A stretch of 64,000 nucleotides of DNA from Panicum virgatum (taxonomy: Eukaryota; Streptophyta; Magnoliopsida; Poales; Poaceae). This document shows positions 51,949 through 63,132 of this stretch, one piece after another. Position numbers and translations under genes: made by a program. The stretch lies in contig NC_053149.1 in the NCBI RefSeq assembly GCF_016808335.1, positions 56,659,922-56,723,921 of the forward strand, written 5' to 3'. Below the pieces are notes generated by a model, which had not been told where the DNA came from, searched no databases, and was given only the letters and a program-made list of their open reading frames with translations. The stretch's first letter is position 1, and the number at the start of each line of letters is the position of its first letter.

Positions 51949-54592
51949 TTACAACAGTTTTGGTGGAGGCGGCCCAGAGAAATCAGGTTGGCTATGCTTG
52001 AGCTTTTGGGCCCAATTAGCAAGCCAGTTCTTGTGATCATGAGTCTCCTGGCAGATCGAGCTTGGCATATTGTCTAGTGTACCATCTCTTTCAAGGACCG
52101 TCTTAAACTTCTCCAGTATTTGAACTATTTGGGAGAAGTCAGGCCTCTTCTCCGGATGAGAGGTCCAACACTGCTCAATTAGAAGTCGTATTGGTGCTGG
52201 GCAGTTAGTAGGAATGGCCGGCCTCACATTCTGAAAATTAGAAAATTATGGTCAGCATTTTTTTTATTTTAAAAAAAGCAACACTACTGAAAGAGTGTAT
52301 GTATTTCTGAAACTTCACTATACACTGCAGTTATTCAAAATGTATTCACATATTATTTCTTGTTCAATTCAATCTCTTAATTTATAACAAGCCATAATCT
52401 CAAGACAATGAATACTATATTACCATGCAAGGAAGGAAATGGGGATCAGGTTACTACCTTGTCAAAAACAGCAAAAGCTGCTTGAAAAGGATTCAGCTCT
52501 TCATAAGGTATTCTGCCAGAAAACATTTCCCATAAGATAAGGCCAAAGCTGTAGACATCAACTTTTCGACCATATGATTTACGCTTCATCATCTCTGGAG
52601 CCATCCATCTGAATGTCCCGGTGTCATTTGCCAGAGGGTCACAATACTCTTGTTCACAAGCAATTCCAAAATCAACAATCTTTGCACAAAATTCTTCGTT
52701 GAATATGATGTTCTCTGGTTTCACATCACGATGGACAACTCCCTGCGAGTGAATGTATGCCATGCCGCGTGCAATATCCAAGCTAATTGAGATAATCTTG
52801 TCTAGTGGAAGAGCTTTGTGATCCTGCTTGTGCAAAAACGCTCTCAAAGAACCTCCAGAAAGGAATTCAGTGATGACGCAGAATACAGGTGGACTGCTGC
52901 ATGCTCCAACCAGCTACATAAACAAAATTTGGATTGATTGAGAAGGACACTCACAGAAGAAAGATCACAAGTAACTATCATGATAAAGGATGGGCTTTCA
53001 TTTTCTGAATTTTAGTGTGCTTGCAAGTCAAACAATCTCCACTACCCATTTGGATAGCAGGACGACCATGTGCCCATATATTATGAATGTAATAGTAGGA
53101 TCACATGGAAGGCAACCTTAAAAGTGCAGCTAGCAAATTGTACACTACTACTGAATTACTATTGCGAGTCCTTCGGGGATTCCAAAGCTTCCAGGTCAAC
53201 TGGAAGAGGGTTATTATGCCAATTAAATGCAAGTAATAAAACATTTAATATGAAGGTTAATTGCAAGTTTAAGGGTTACTCTGCCTATGCAGTTCTGCAT
53301 ATGCTGCACTAGTTGTCAACAAAAAGGAAACGCCATACACATAAAAAAAAATTGAAACGTCTTTATTGCTGGCAATATAATCATGAGGGCATCTAAATTG
53401 TCAGAGTAAAATAACTATAGAAAACATAAAGCACACAATAGAATTGTCCGACTACTTCCACGACATTGTAGGCTTATTCAGAGCCAAAGCAGAATTACGC
53501 CAGCATCATATTATAACCATAAAAGAAATGTTGAAAAACTGGAAAGTTGTGAGTTACCTTAATGACATTAGGATGATTGAGTCGTGACAGAGTGGTAACT
53601 TCCGTGTTGAACTGCTTCTCAAGCTGAGCAGCCAGCTCTGCATCTTCCTCGTCATCAGGCTGTCTGATGAACTTGACGGCAACAGGCTGCTCCTTGTAGA
53701 TTCCGTGAAACAACCGACTGTGAGCCCCGGACGAGAACCTGTGCCCAATGAGCAGCTGGGAGCGATCGACGGACCATTTCTCGAGCACCTCCAATGCAGC
53801 AACCTTCGCCCTTCCGTTGGCACGGCCCTCCTTCCTATGCTTCAGCTTGCCCGGTGCCCTCACCGGCACCGGTGGATTCCCATTCAGGTCTAGCGAAGAC
53901 GCGGATTTTCTGGGCGGTGGTGGAGTGGAGAACCTCTTGCTGGCTGATTTGGCCTCCAGAAACACCTCAGGAACGTGACGAGATGGGAGGGGCGACGTCG
54001 CTCTCTGCTTCAGGATCGTCACCTCGCCAAGCAGGCTAAGCGACGAGCTGCGCGTCAGGGAGTCACCACCCGGCGTTTTCTTCCTCGGAAACGGAGCAGG
54101 GCTTGAGCAAGTTCTCTGCAGCCTCAGGTTCTGCTCGTCGGGGTGAAAGGAGAACTCGGGCCCTCCAGGGCGCTCATCATCCGCGCTCTGAACTGCGGGC
54201 CTGCAAGGGACGGCCACGCTCAGGTTGGTGTTTCCGTTCTTCCCAATTGCGGCCTTGGCATCGTGCTGCGTCGCCGATGCTTGCTTCGGCGGGCGATCAC
54301 TGGCTGCCTTGTCGTGCTGCGTCGGCTCGGCGTCCGAAGACGAGTCCTTTGTGGGCTCGGGGCGGGTGCTCAGCAGGCTCGTCCTCGGACGGGAGGAGGT
54401 GGCGGGCCTCGTCCCTGGCTCCATGTTGAGGCCATGGAGCTTGAACCCCGAGTCGGGGCCCTTCTGCTTGAGCGCGGTGCCGCGGTTAAACTGCTCGACG
54501 AAGGCGCCGAACTGCTCCCTGCCGGAGTTGGAGCGGACGACGGAGTGGGAGAACCGCGTGCGCCGCACCCACGAGTAATCCTCGTCGTCCAT
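51949..54592 (-). CDS. Raf-like serine/threonine protein kinase, HT1 type
   Basis: Minus-strand exons 54592-53558, 52913-52458 and 52230-51949, GT-AG introns, 1,773 nt, 590 residues. The first ~270 residues are a Ser/Pro-rich, low-complexity extension. The kinase domain follows, with a modified glycine loop GHRFSSGAHSRLFHG (283-297), ATP lysine VAVK (K307), HRDVKPEN (406-413), DFG (426-428), GTFRWMAPE (444-452) and DVYSFGLILWEMF. This pattern is typical of plant Raf-like MAPKKKs of the C group near HT1 (HIGH LEAF TEMPERATURE 1), a stomatal CO2-response kinase; whether this gene has that role is unknown. The loop lacks the classical GxGxxG, as is normal in this group. All catalytic residues are present. 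A 5' UTR intron is likely upstream. Confidence 0.93.
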
Positions 54593-55679
54593 CTCCTCCC
54601 CTCAAATCCCGATGCCACCAACCAGACGATCCCGAGTTCCTTCCCGACGCGCGCGCGCGCGCGCAGGGACAGGGCTGAGGCGCCGAGACGGCTGGATCAG
54701 AGAAACCTGGACGAGAGAAATCCGGATCCTAGCACATCCCACATGTCATTGAACAGGCGCCACATTTGCTGCTGCTCCCTTCTCGAACCTCGATCGCTCG
54801 GATGCCGCGAGCGATCCGGTCCGATTCCACGGACCGGCTCCGCCTCCTGTAATCAATTCAAAATCAAGCACCCGAAATCAATACGCTACGACGGCAAACA
54901 TACGTAGAAGAATTCTTATACGAAGTTCACCGGAAACTAACTAGCTAGGAAAATAGATGGAATGCTTCCGCTGGTCAAAAGCCGCGAGCTAGGAAGAGAG
55001 GAAGGATCGTCGGATCGAAAAGGGCGACGAACCGTGCCGGCTACGCGAAACGAGAAAACAGAGGCGTGCAGGAACCACCATAATAAGAAGGAACAGAAGA
55101 AGGGCAAGGAAAGGGCGAGCGGGGCGGCAAGGCAGGACGGGCGGGATACGTGAATCCGCGGAAAGCATGACGCCGAACCGGAATTGAAATCCCACGCCAC
55201 GCGACGCCGCCACCCCGGCGCTGCGCAACCGGAGCCCAAGCCAAATCGAAACGAGACTTCTCCCTTCCCAATCAAGAGCCCGAGACCGAGCGCGAGAGAG
55301 TCAGAGAGAGAGCCGTCCCCGCCGCTTACCCGATCGGAGAAGAAGCAGCCGAACCCCACGCGCCGAGCAGGCGGGCAGGCAGGAACGTGGGGGGCAGCGC
55401 GCGGCAACGTGGGGGCGGAGGGAGCGCGCGGGGCAGGCGAGGCCGCGTCCACGACGAAAGCGGCGGAGGAACGGGACGGATCGGCGGCGGCGGCTGGAGA
55501 ACGCGCCGGAACCCGGGAGTGGGATTCGCGCCGCGGGGAAGGGAATGGGAGGAGGCGGGGAGGAATGTTGCGACGGAGCCAGCCGAACGGTTTTATCGCT
55601 GGCCCGAATCGAGCAGCTTCGGGGTTGGAGGGCGGGTCCGGGGGGCGCACGAGCATGAGCAGCGATCCTCGTCGCCTTC
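54593..55679 (-). other. Kinase 5' UTR with probable intron, and promoter
   Basis: On the coding strand a good donor (CGG|GTAAGC, intron starting at 55329) and acceptor (TTGATTACAG, ending at 54847) would remove 483 bp from the 5' UTR. The leader is GC-rich upstream of the donor. This is inferred from splice signals only. Confidence 0.5.
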
Positions 55680-56010
55680 GGCCACGTTTGGTTTAGGGTC
55701 GATTCAAATTTCACAAAAACACGAATTTCTACATGGAGTAATATAGTTTATTTATAAAAAATTTCAGAGACGGATGTAACTTTTAGAGACGAATCTAATG
55801 ACGGTAATTAATTGATAATTTACTACAGTGACGCTACCGTACCCATCCTCTAATCACGCGTTCAAAGGCCTTGTTAGATTCGTCTCGCGATTTGCACGAG
55901 GGTTGTGGAGATGGTTTTGAAGTTAGACTTTATTTTATACTCTAAATTAGTGGTCATAAGTGCAAAAAAAAAATTCGCTAAATTTTTTTCAACCTTAACC
56001 AAACACGGCC
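55680..56010. mobile_element. MITE with GGCCACGTTTGG ends
   Basis: Ends ggccacgtttggttta and its inverse taaccaaacacggcc. Interior gagacgaatctaatga, tgacgctaccgta and cgttcaaaggcc blocks match the MITEs at 37928 and 38291. No clear target duplication. Confidence 0.7.
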
Positions 56011-56102
56011 CTAGGCGTGCGTGCGCTGTGGCCTGACGTGACAGGATGGGACGAGACGGCGGATCTTTCCTTCCCCTCGGTATATAAAAAAAAGACAATT
56101 AA

Positions 56103-56434
56103 GGCTTGTTTGGATCATAAAATGTAAAATGCAATTTTTTAAATCACTTGAATGGTTTACTAAATGTAGTTAAAAATAAATCGCATTACACAAATAGACT
56201 GTAAATCGCGAGACGAATCTAATGAGTCTAATTATGATGTGATTAGACACTAAATTGCTACAGTAATGCTACAGTAAATATTCTCTAATGATGGATTAAT
56301 TAGTCTCATTAGATTCGTCTCGTAGTTTACAGACGAGATCAGTAATTAGTTTTGTGATTAATATATATTTAATACTTCAAATATTAAAGATTTTCTTATA
56401 AAAATGCAAAATATAAAGTCATCTAAACACATCC
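56103..56434. mobile_element. Tourist-like MITE
   Basis: Ends GGCTTGTTTGGAT and its imperfect inverse atctaaacacatcc are flanked by TAA (56100-56102 and 56435-56437). The interior holds a long internal inverted repeat (cgagacgaatctaatgag and ctcattagattcgtctcg), so the single strand folds into a hairpin. Confidence 0.85.
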
Positions 56435-56868
56435 TAATTCGACGATTATTCTAGGTTACTGGATCAGGATCAGAGACGACTTTTGGGGATTATATTAATA
56501 TTAAACCGTGCCCAACGAGTGCTGGTCTCTTTTCGTCCCGGCGATCGGGGAGGTGAGGCGTGAGGCGTGAGACGGGTTGGATGCTTCTCCTCGCGGATGT
56601 GATGGCATCCGAGATCGAATCCTCCATGTGGATCTCGTGCATGTGGGCGGTCAGGTTCGGTCGCTTGGGCGTCGGCGTAGGCCGAACCCACGGTCCATGG
56701 TCTATTCCGGGAGGGAGGGAGAGCCAAAGCGCGATGATCCACGGCAGGTGTTTTCTTGACATTTCTGTTTGTTTGCTGGTTTTCCCTTTCACGCGGTTTT
56801 CGGACTTTTTGGTGGGCCGGATCGTGCAATACGCCGAGCTGGCCTATCCAGAAGAGAATTGGCGAACG

Positions 56869-58850
56869 GTCTTCTTCCTCTCGACCCTTCTTTCCCCTTC
56901 TATAGCTCACCAGGGCGAAAGCAGGGCGATTCGCACCCCGGCATCGATTTCCTCTGTCGCGGGATTTCTAGGGTACCCACAGCCGGGTGGCGGAACGCAC
57001 CCGCCTATTCCAGAGAGGGAGTGCTCGGAAAGGTACTAGGCGATTGGGCTAATCTAGCTCTGAGACAAGCACACAAGAACACACGATCTAGAGTGGTTCG
57101 GGGCCGCCGGAGTGTAATACCCTACGTCCACTGGAAGATGTTTTGATCTTGGTTGTGCATGAATCTATCCTCTGTCGGGTCTTGGCTTTCACCCAGCCTG
57201 GCCTTTCCTTCTAGCGGGCGCCCCCTTTTATAGACCAAGGGGTGCGGATACATAGGACGTTGGGGCCCCGACAAGTGGGCCCAACGTGACAGTGCAGCAT
57301 ACTGCGCAGAGTATTTAAGTGGCTACAGTGGTTACGAATCTTTCTCCCGATATGCTTCCATGGCGCTGCTCACCCTCTGACGAAGGGTGGGCTTCTCTTG
57401 TCCCGTCAGCAAGGTGCCCGTTGGGGGGAACGTAGCTTGCGGCGTGACCTGTTGAGGCTATTATGTAGGCGTCATAATGGGTGAAGCCGAGCTGTCGTAT
57501 CCATCTGTTATGGCAGACTGTCAGGCGCGGCGTGGGCGGCGCCAGCAGCCCCACTATGCATCTTGGTAACACGCGATCAATAGTACCCCCTGGTCAAAGA
57601 ATCGCCTCGGCTTCTGCTACATCAATGCGGACGTCCTCCTACCGTAATGAATACAGCGGTAGGTGAACATTAATATGGAGACCAGGCGGCTTTATATACG
57701 TGTCTGTGCTTGCAGACACGTGGCGGCTCCGGACCTCCCCGAGGCGGAGTGCCGATTCCTTCCCTTGGTGAGGGGTCCGGTTATTATACCGGGGGTCCGA
57801 GACCCCAAAAGGGGGGTCCGGGATACCGCGGGGATCCGGACCTCCACGGGAGGTTCGGAGCCCCCGGCTGTTCGGGCTGAGCACCTGCTTCTTCCGGAAC
57901 ACGTGGTGCTCCCGGACCTTTCCCAATCCGGAGGACGGGTCCGGAACCGTTGTCGGGTGAACAGGGCTTCCGGATCGCAGGGGTTCGGCTGCTGAACGTA
58001 GTTAAGGATAACTACAAAGCTCTTCTTGCCTAGACACAGCAAGAGGGGGTACCCCAGTCCTGGGGTACCGACATCCTCGGCTCCCTTTCGTCTCCGACGG
58101 CCGGTCCGGCGTCGGAGATGGAAAGGAGATGGGGGATCGATGTCCGGTGTACATACCTTTTCCTAATAGTTTCATTTTACTTAGGTTAGGGTTAGGTTTC
58201 CCGGCGGTGCTTCGTTGGCTGCCGGTTCTTTTGCTCCTTTGGTCCGGCGTCGGAGAGGGCGGCTGTGGTGGTTCCGGTGGTGTTGGAGAAACTAGAGCTT
58301 CTTCTTCCCGCGGCGTCTTATGGAGAATAAAGTGGGATCTCGTTGGATCTGGAGGCCTGATGGGTGCTCTGGTTCTTAGCGTCTTCCCCTTCGCTCCCTC
58401 TCTGGATTTCGTCGGCACTGGCGACATCTTTGAGAGGTATGGCTACCAACTTGGGAAACCGGGTTGGGCTCTTACTACCACTTTCTCTGGTGGTTTACTC
58501 CCCCTCTGGGTCTTCTATTCGCCGGTGTGCTGGCGGAGTCGGCGTGCCCGGCTCCCAGGTGTCCGGTGAAGCGATGGCTACTACCCTTTTCGCCTGGCAT
58601 GTGCGTTCAACGATTTCATTGCATGTTCGTGTGGGCATGCTGTCCATGGTGCCGTTCAAAACTTGTGAAGTGTCTTTATCGGGAAGGATGTTGGCTTCGG
58701 CGACTGCTCCGGCCGCCGGCGATGGAGACCACCGGGAAAGCCTTTGCAAGGACCTGTGTGTAATTTTTTTTTCCTTCAAGGGTGTATTTGTAAGTGGGTT
58801 GTAAATCACTGGAAAAATTAATGAAATATCCCCGGTTTTCTCAAAAAAAA
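56869..58850 (+). mobile_element. Poly(A) retroposon split by a solo LTR
   Basis: Flanked by a 19-bp duplication (agaagagaattggc followed by gaacg at 56850-56868 or aaacg at 58851-58869, one mismatch), with a poly(A) tail at 58843-58850. Without the LTR the insert is about 860 bp. It contains gtccggcgtcggag twice but no recognised protein. It is probably a non-autonomous LINE-like element. Confidence 0.82.
56955..58073 (-). mobile_element. Solo LTR
   Basis: A 1,119-bp LTR starts TGTCGGTACCCC on the minus strand at 58073 and ends CGACA at 56955. It is flanked by the exact 5-bp duplication tcctc (56950-56954 and 58074-58078). A TATA box (TATAAAAGG, minus strand, about 57225-57234) supports the orientation. 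The clean duplication shows recombination between two LTRs removed the internal region. Repeated ggtccgg/ccggac motifs fill 57730-57970. Confidence 0.88.
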
Positions 58851-58869
58851 AGAAGAGAATTGGCAAACG

Positions 58870-60118
58870 AGTGTGGCCTCATGGCTCTCAGTGGCTCCAG
58901 AACGCGACGCAATAACGAGGGCGAGGAGCGCCAAACCAACTGATTTCGGCGGCCCGGAAGATGGGAGCTCCTGTTTGACTGTATAAGAAGAATTTTGACT
59001 TTTGTTTCTGTGATGAGTTGCCTAGTCACCCCCCCCCCCCCAACCCCCGCGGAGTCTTGGCACTTTACACGTACGGCTTGACAATTCAGCCCATCCAACC
59101 AGAAAATGCCTTTAAAAACCAAATACGTCGATATGATTTACATACTATATATCTTGAAGCCCATAATATTAGATACACGTTCGCGCCATTGTGGGGTTGT
59201 TCAAACATAGTGCGCGCGGTAAAGTTTTGTGCTATTGGATCTGTTTGGAGGAACTAAAATTGAGTATGAAAAAGAACATATTAGCACTCACATATATGCT
59301 AAAGTTTTTTGTCTTGAATAAAGTTTAACCCACTCATTAGCATACTTGTATATCAACTTTGTGAAAGAAATAAAACATCATTTTGTACAGTTAGAAAGCA
59401 CACGCTAAGGTTAATGAACTTTCATTATATTACATGTGAATAGCTCTTTGGATACATTCTTGCCAGATTTAAGCTTTTAGGATAACATGAAATTAGACAA
59501 ATACAAGTCAAAATACCTTGAGCGTAATCACAACTTTATAACTTCTAAAAAAAACCTAATCCTTGAAACCAAACTCTAGAAAGCATGCTTAAATTCATAT
59601 GTAGTTAGGTATATATTTGAAAACGCGCCATTAGCTCTCTTTATCCGAGAAAAATGTATACTCGACGTGTTGGTCTATCGAGAAAAATGTATACTCGACG
59701 TGTTGGTCTATCTAGTACATAGAAAAATCAAAGATTCGCCAATATGGATCATGCCTTGCTCACCTTTGAGGCTTTGACCGATCCCTGTACACGTGGCTTA
59801 GATCTTGACTACCAGTAATTACCCGTGGTGCAATTAGCTTCACGAGGGGACGAGGTCTTAGTTAATCAGGAAAACAATTGTTTTCGCCGAAAGAAAGTAC
59901 AAAGTTTTTTGCTAGGCCCCGATAGGCCGGAAAAGCCCGCGAACGATGCCCGCTTTGTGCCCCGTTGGATCCAAGCACTCCAGCAGGACAACGTGCCAAG
60001 GAACCCGGACTCCACCTCCCGCACGGCCGCACCGCGCGCCCGCAAGCCCCCGCAGGCACACCACGCCGCGCTCCCCACCCCGGTGAGGCCAACTCATAGA
60101 ATAAAGCGAGCGAACCCA
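58870..60118. other. Intergenic and PYR4 promoter
   Basis: AT-rich to about 59850, then GC-rich PYR4 leader. A run of 13 C occurs at 59029-59041. Confidence 0.5.
59646..59711. repeat. 33-bp exact tandem duplication
   Basis: Two adjacent identical units start cgagaaaaatgtatactcga at 59646 and 59679, about 410 bp upstream of the PYR4 start codon. Confidence 0.92.
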
Positions 60119-62596
60119 ATGCAGGCCGCCATCACCACCACCACCACCACCGTCTGCGCGCACCCGCACACGAAGCCTTCGTCGGCCCCCTTCCTCCGGC
60201 TGTCCCCTCCTTGCCGCGTCAGCTTCCGCGCTTCTCCGCGCCCGAACCTGAGGGCGACCGCCATGGCAGCCACGCCGCAGCAGCAGGAGCAGCTGGTCAT
60301 CACGCGCCCCGACGACTGGCACCTCCACGTTCGTGAAGGCGGCGTCCTCGAGGCTGTGCTGCCACACAGGTGCGTCCGATCGTCTCCTCCGCGGCTTGGT
60401 TCTCGGCGGCGCTTGCCGGGTGTTCGATGTAATGCCTCTGAGTGGTAGCCGCGTGGTTGTGTTCTCTGTGGCAGCGCGAGACATTTTAGGAGGGCTATCA
60501 TCATGCCCAACTTGAAGCCGCCGGTGACCACGACGGCGCGCGCGGTGGAGTACAGGGAGCAGATCATGAGGGCGCTGCCGCCTGGGAGTAGCTTCGTGCC
60601 ACTCATGACGCTTTACCTCACGGACAACACTAGCCCGGAGGAGATCAAACTCGCAAGTATGAATTATCTCCTTGCGGTTACCTGTTCTTCAGTTTTTTTT
60701 TAATCTTCAGATCTAAAGCTGTATCTTTACCTTGTGGCACGTAGATGAGCTTCACGTGTCATGGACTCATGTTTGTCTGGTTGTTTTGAGTTCGCATCCA
60801 TTTTCTCCTAACCAGTAAAAAAAATCCAAAAAGTAGTCAGCACTATCATTGGTTTCACTATCCATCTGTGGCAGACAGTGCAGATCTACATTTGTGCAAC
60901 GAGTTCATTGCCGCATAACATCTGTTGAAAACCTGAGCAAATTTGACTAATGTCCTTGAAAGACAAATGTTGTGTGCATTTATAAATTTGTGGATTGTCT
61001 GGATGGTGATATTTATGTTGCATGCTATGTGGTTCTAGGAAAGAGTGGTGTAGTCTTTGCTGTGAAGCTGTATCCTGCCGGAGCAACTACCAATTCCCAA
61101 GATGGTGTCACTGATATTGCAAAATGCTTGCCTGTCCTCGAGGAGATGGTCAGGCAGGAAATGCCTTTGCTTGTAAGTAGCTTTGGCACATTGCATCCTT
61201 GATCCACTATTGACCTTTTGATTGGAGTTTTGATCCACGTGACTAGCCTTTTACTTGACAATCTGTTGAACAGTTCTTGCTTCTAGTTGGTAATTTGTTT
61301 TTTTGGGTTTTTGCTGCACTTCCTTGAAATAGCTATGGTTATTTGTGATTTTTTCTTCAGGTTCATGGTGAAGTCACAGATCCACATGTTGACACCTTTG
61401 ACCGTGAGAAGGTTTTTATTGATAGAATATTGGCACCACTTGTACAAAAGCTTCCACAGCTGAAAATCGTCATGGAACATATCACAACTATGGATGCAGT
61501 GAACTTCATAGAATCATGTGAAGGTGCTGCACTACTGCTAGAATGGCATTATACTCTTGCCCTTTTCTATGATTGTAACACTTTCATGTTCCCAGGTCAT
61601 GTTGCTGCAACAGTGACTCCCCAGCATCTCCTCCTCAATAGGAATGCTTTATTTCAGGGTGGCTTGCAGCCACACAATTACTGCTTGCCAATACTGAAAA
61701 GAGAGATTCATAGTATGTTGCAATCGCCCTTCAATAAGAAACTACCAGTTTCTACAAATGTACAATGATATTTTTTTTGGTTCAAAATGACTAATCATTT
61801 CCTAAGCAATTATGAAAACCAGTTCTTAAACATGCATGACGATAATCATTTTGGTTCAAAATGTGAGCAAATATTCCATCATCAATACATAACTAGATCT
61901 GTAACAATGTTCTTGTCTTACATTTTTATGTTGCCTGGTTAGATTCGGGAATTGTCAATATTTCAATCAACTGTCATGTAATTTTGAACAGCACCCTTAT
62001 TAGCTGTTTCTCAACCTTCTGCCCAGGACAAGCTATTGTATCTGCTGTAACAAGTGGGAGTAGACGGTACTTTCTTGGTACTGATAGCGCTCCCCATGAT
62101 AAACGGAACAAAGAATGTTCATGTGGATGCGCAGGAATATACAGTGCTCCTGTTGCCTTGTCTCTTTACGCGAAGGTATTTGAAGAGGTAACCTCTATCT
62201 CTAGAACTCTTTGCTTATCAATCATCTTTGCTTTTGAGAGAATAAAGAGAATATATAATCATTGATCACTACTAGATTTCAAGAAATTATCTTTCTGTTT
62301 CACGACACTAGTTGCGAAGTGTAACAAACCATGTGGATGCTGAAAATTCTTTCTGATTGTATTTTTTTGGGGACATGTTTCCACAATTTCAGGCCGGTGC
62401 CCTAGATAAGTTAGAAGCATTTACAAGCTTCAACGGCCCTGATTTTTATGGCCTACCAAGGAACACATCCAAGATTGTCTTGAGAAAGAGTGCTTGGAAA
62501 GTTCCCGCAACCTATAAACACAGTTCGGGGGAGATTGTGCCTATGTTTACTGGCAGCACCCTTGATTGGCTTCCATCTGATCAGCCTGAAGAATAA
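60119..62596 (+). CDS. PYR4: Dihydroorotase, organellar precursor
   Basis: Seven exons: 60119-60369, 60475-60656, 61039-61172, 61361-61523, 61596-61712, 62027-62187 and 62393-62596. The total is 1,212 nt, 403 residues. It catalyses the reversible cyclisation of N-carbamoyl-L-aspartate to dihydroorotate, the third step of de novo pyrimidine synthesis, as a zinc enzyme. The first ~48 residues are Thr/Ser/Pro/Arg-rich and fit a transit peptide; an internal methionine (M49) is an alternative start. Metal-site motifs are HLH (H68, H70) in [11 protein letters not shown], the carboxylated lysine in [12 protein letters not shown] (about K154), LVHGE (about H191), EHITT and GTDSAPH. Also diagnostic are [18 protein letters not shown] and [13 protein letters not shown]. 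All introns are GT-AG. Intron 4 is only 72 bp and stop-free in frame. Confidence 0.95.
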
Positions 62597-63132
62597 ACAT
62601 GTGCATTATTGGACGATGCACTTGGTGGGAATCGATAAGTGGAGGCATTCAGGCATTCCAGTTGTTTTCCTCCTTTTCTGTTTGAATCCGCATAGGAAAC
62701 TGTCTTCAGTCGTAAGCTGCCTCTACGTGGAATTCTTGAAGGCAAGATTAGCGAGAATAACATATGGAATGCAACAGCGAAATGTCTGCTTGTTAAATCA
62801 TGTATCCTGTTGGGATTGCAGACTTGCAGTACAATTGCAGAAACAGGTCACAGTGTACTGTTTTTAGGGGTTGTCTACTGATCTAGACATCAGGGCACTC
62901 TTGATGAATGAATAATTGAATACCAGCTTTGCAGTTACATCGCTGAATAATTGACATCTCTCAGTTCCTTTGTCACAACTTGACATCTCGCAGTTCCTTT
63001 GTCACAACTTTGTCCTGTCTGAATCCTGATAGACTTTAGGACAATTGTTGTCCGGTTGCTCAGACTCGCAGTTGCGGAAGATGCATGCCGTCAGTCGTCA
63101 CACTGGCATCGCCGTCGATCAGTAGCAAACTC
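62597..63132. other. Convergent 3' ends of PYR4 and the PPR gene
   Basis: A 536-bp spacer between two tail-to-tail genes holds both 3' UTRs. A short direct repeat (ttgacatctc.cagttcctttgtcacaac) occurs twice at about 62951-63009. Confidence 0.7.

Noticed and set aside
54143..54907. 254-codon plus-strand frame.
   Set aside because: Antisense shadow of kinase exon 1.
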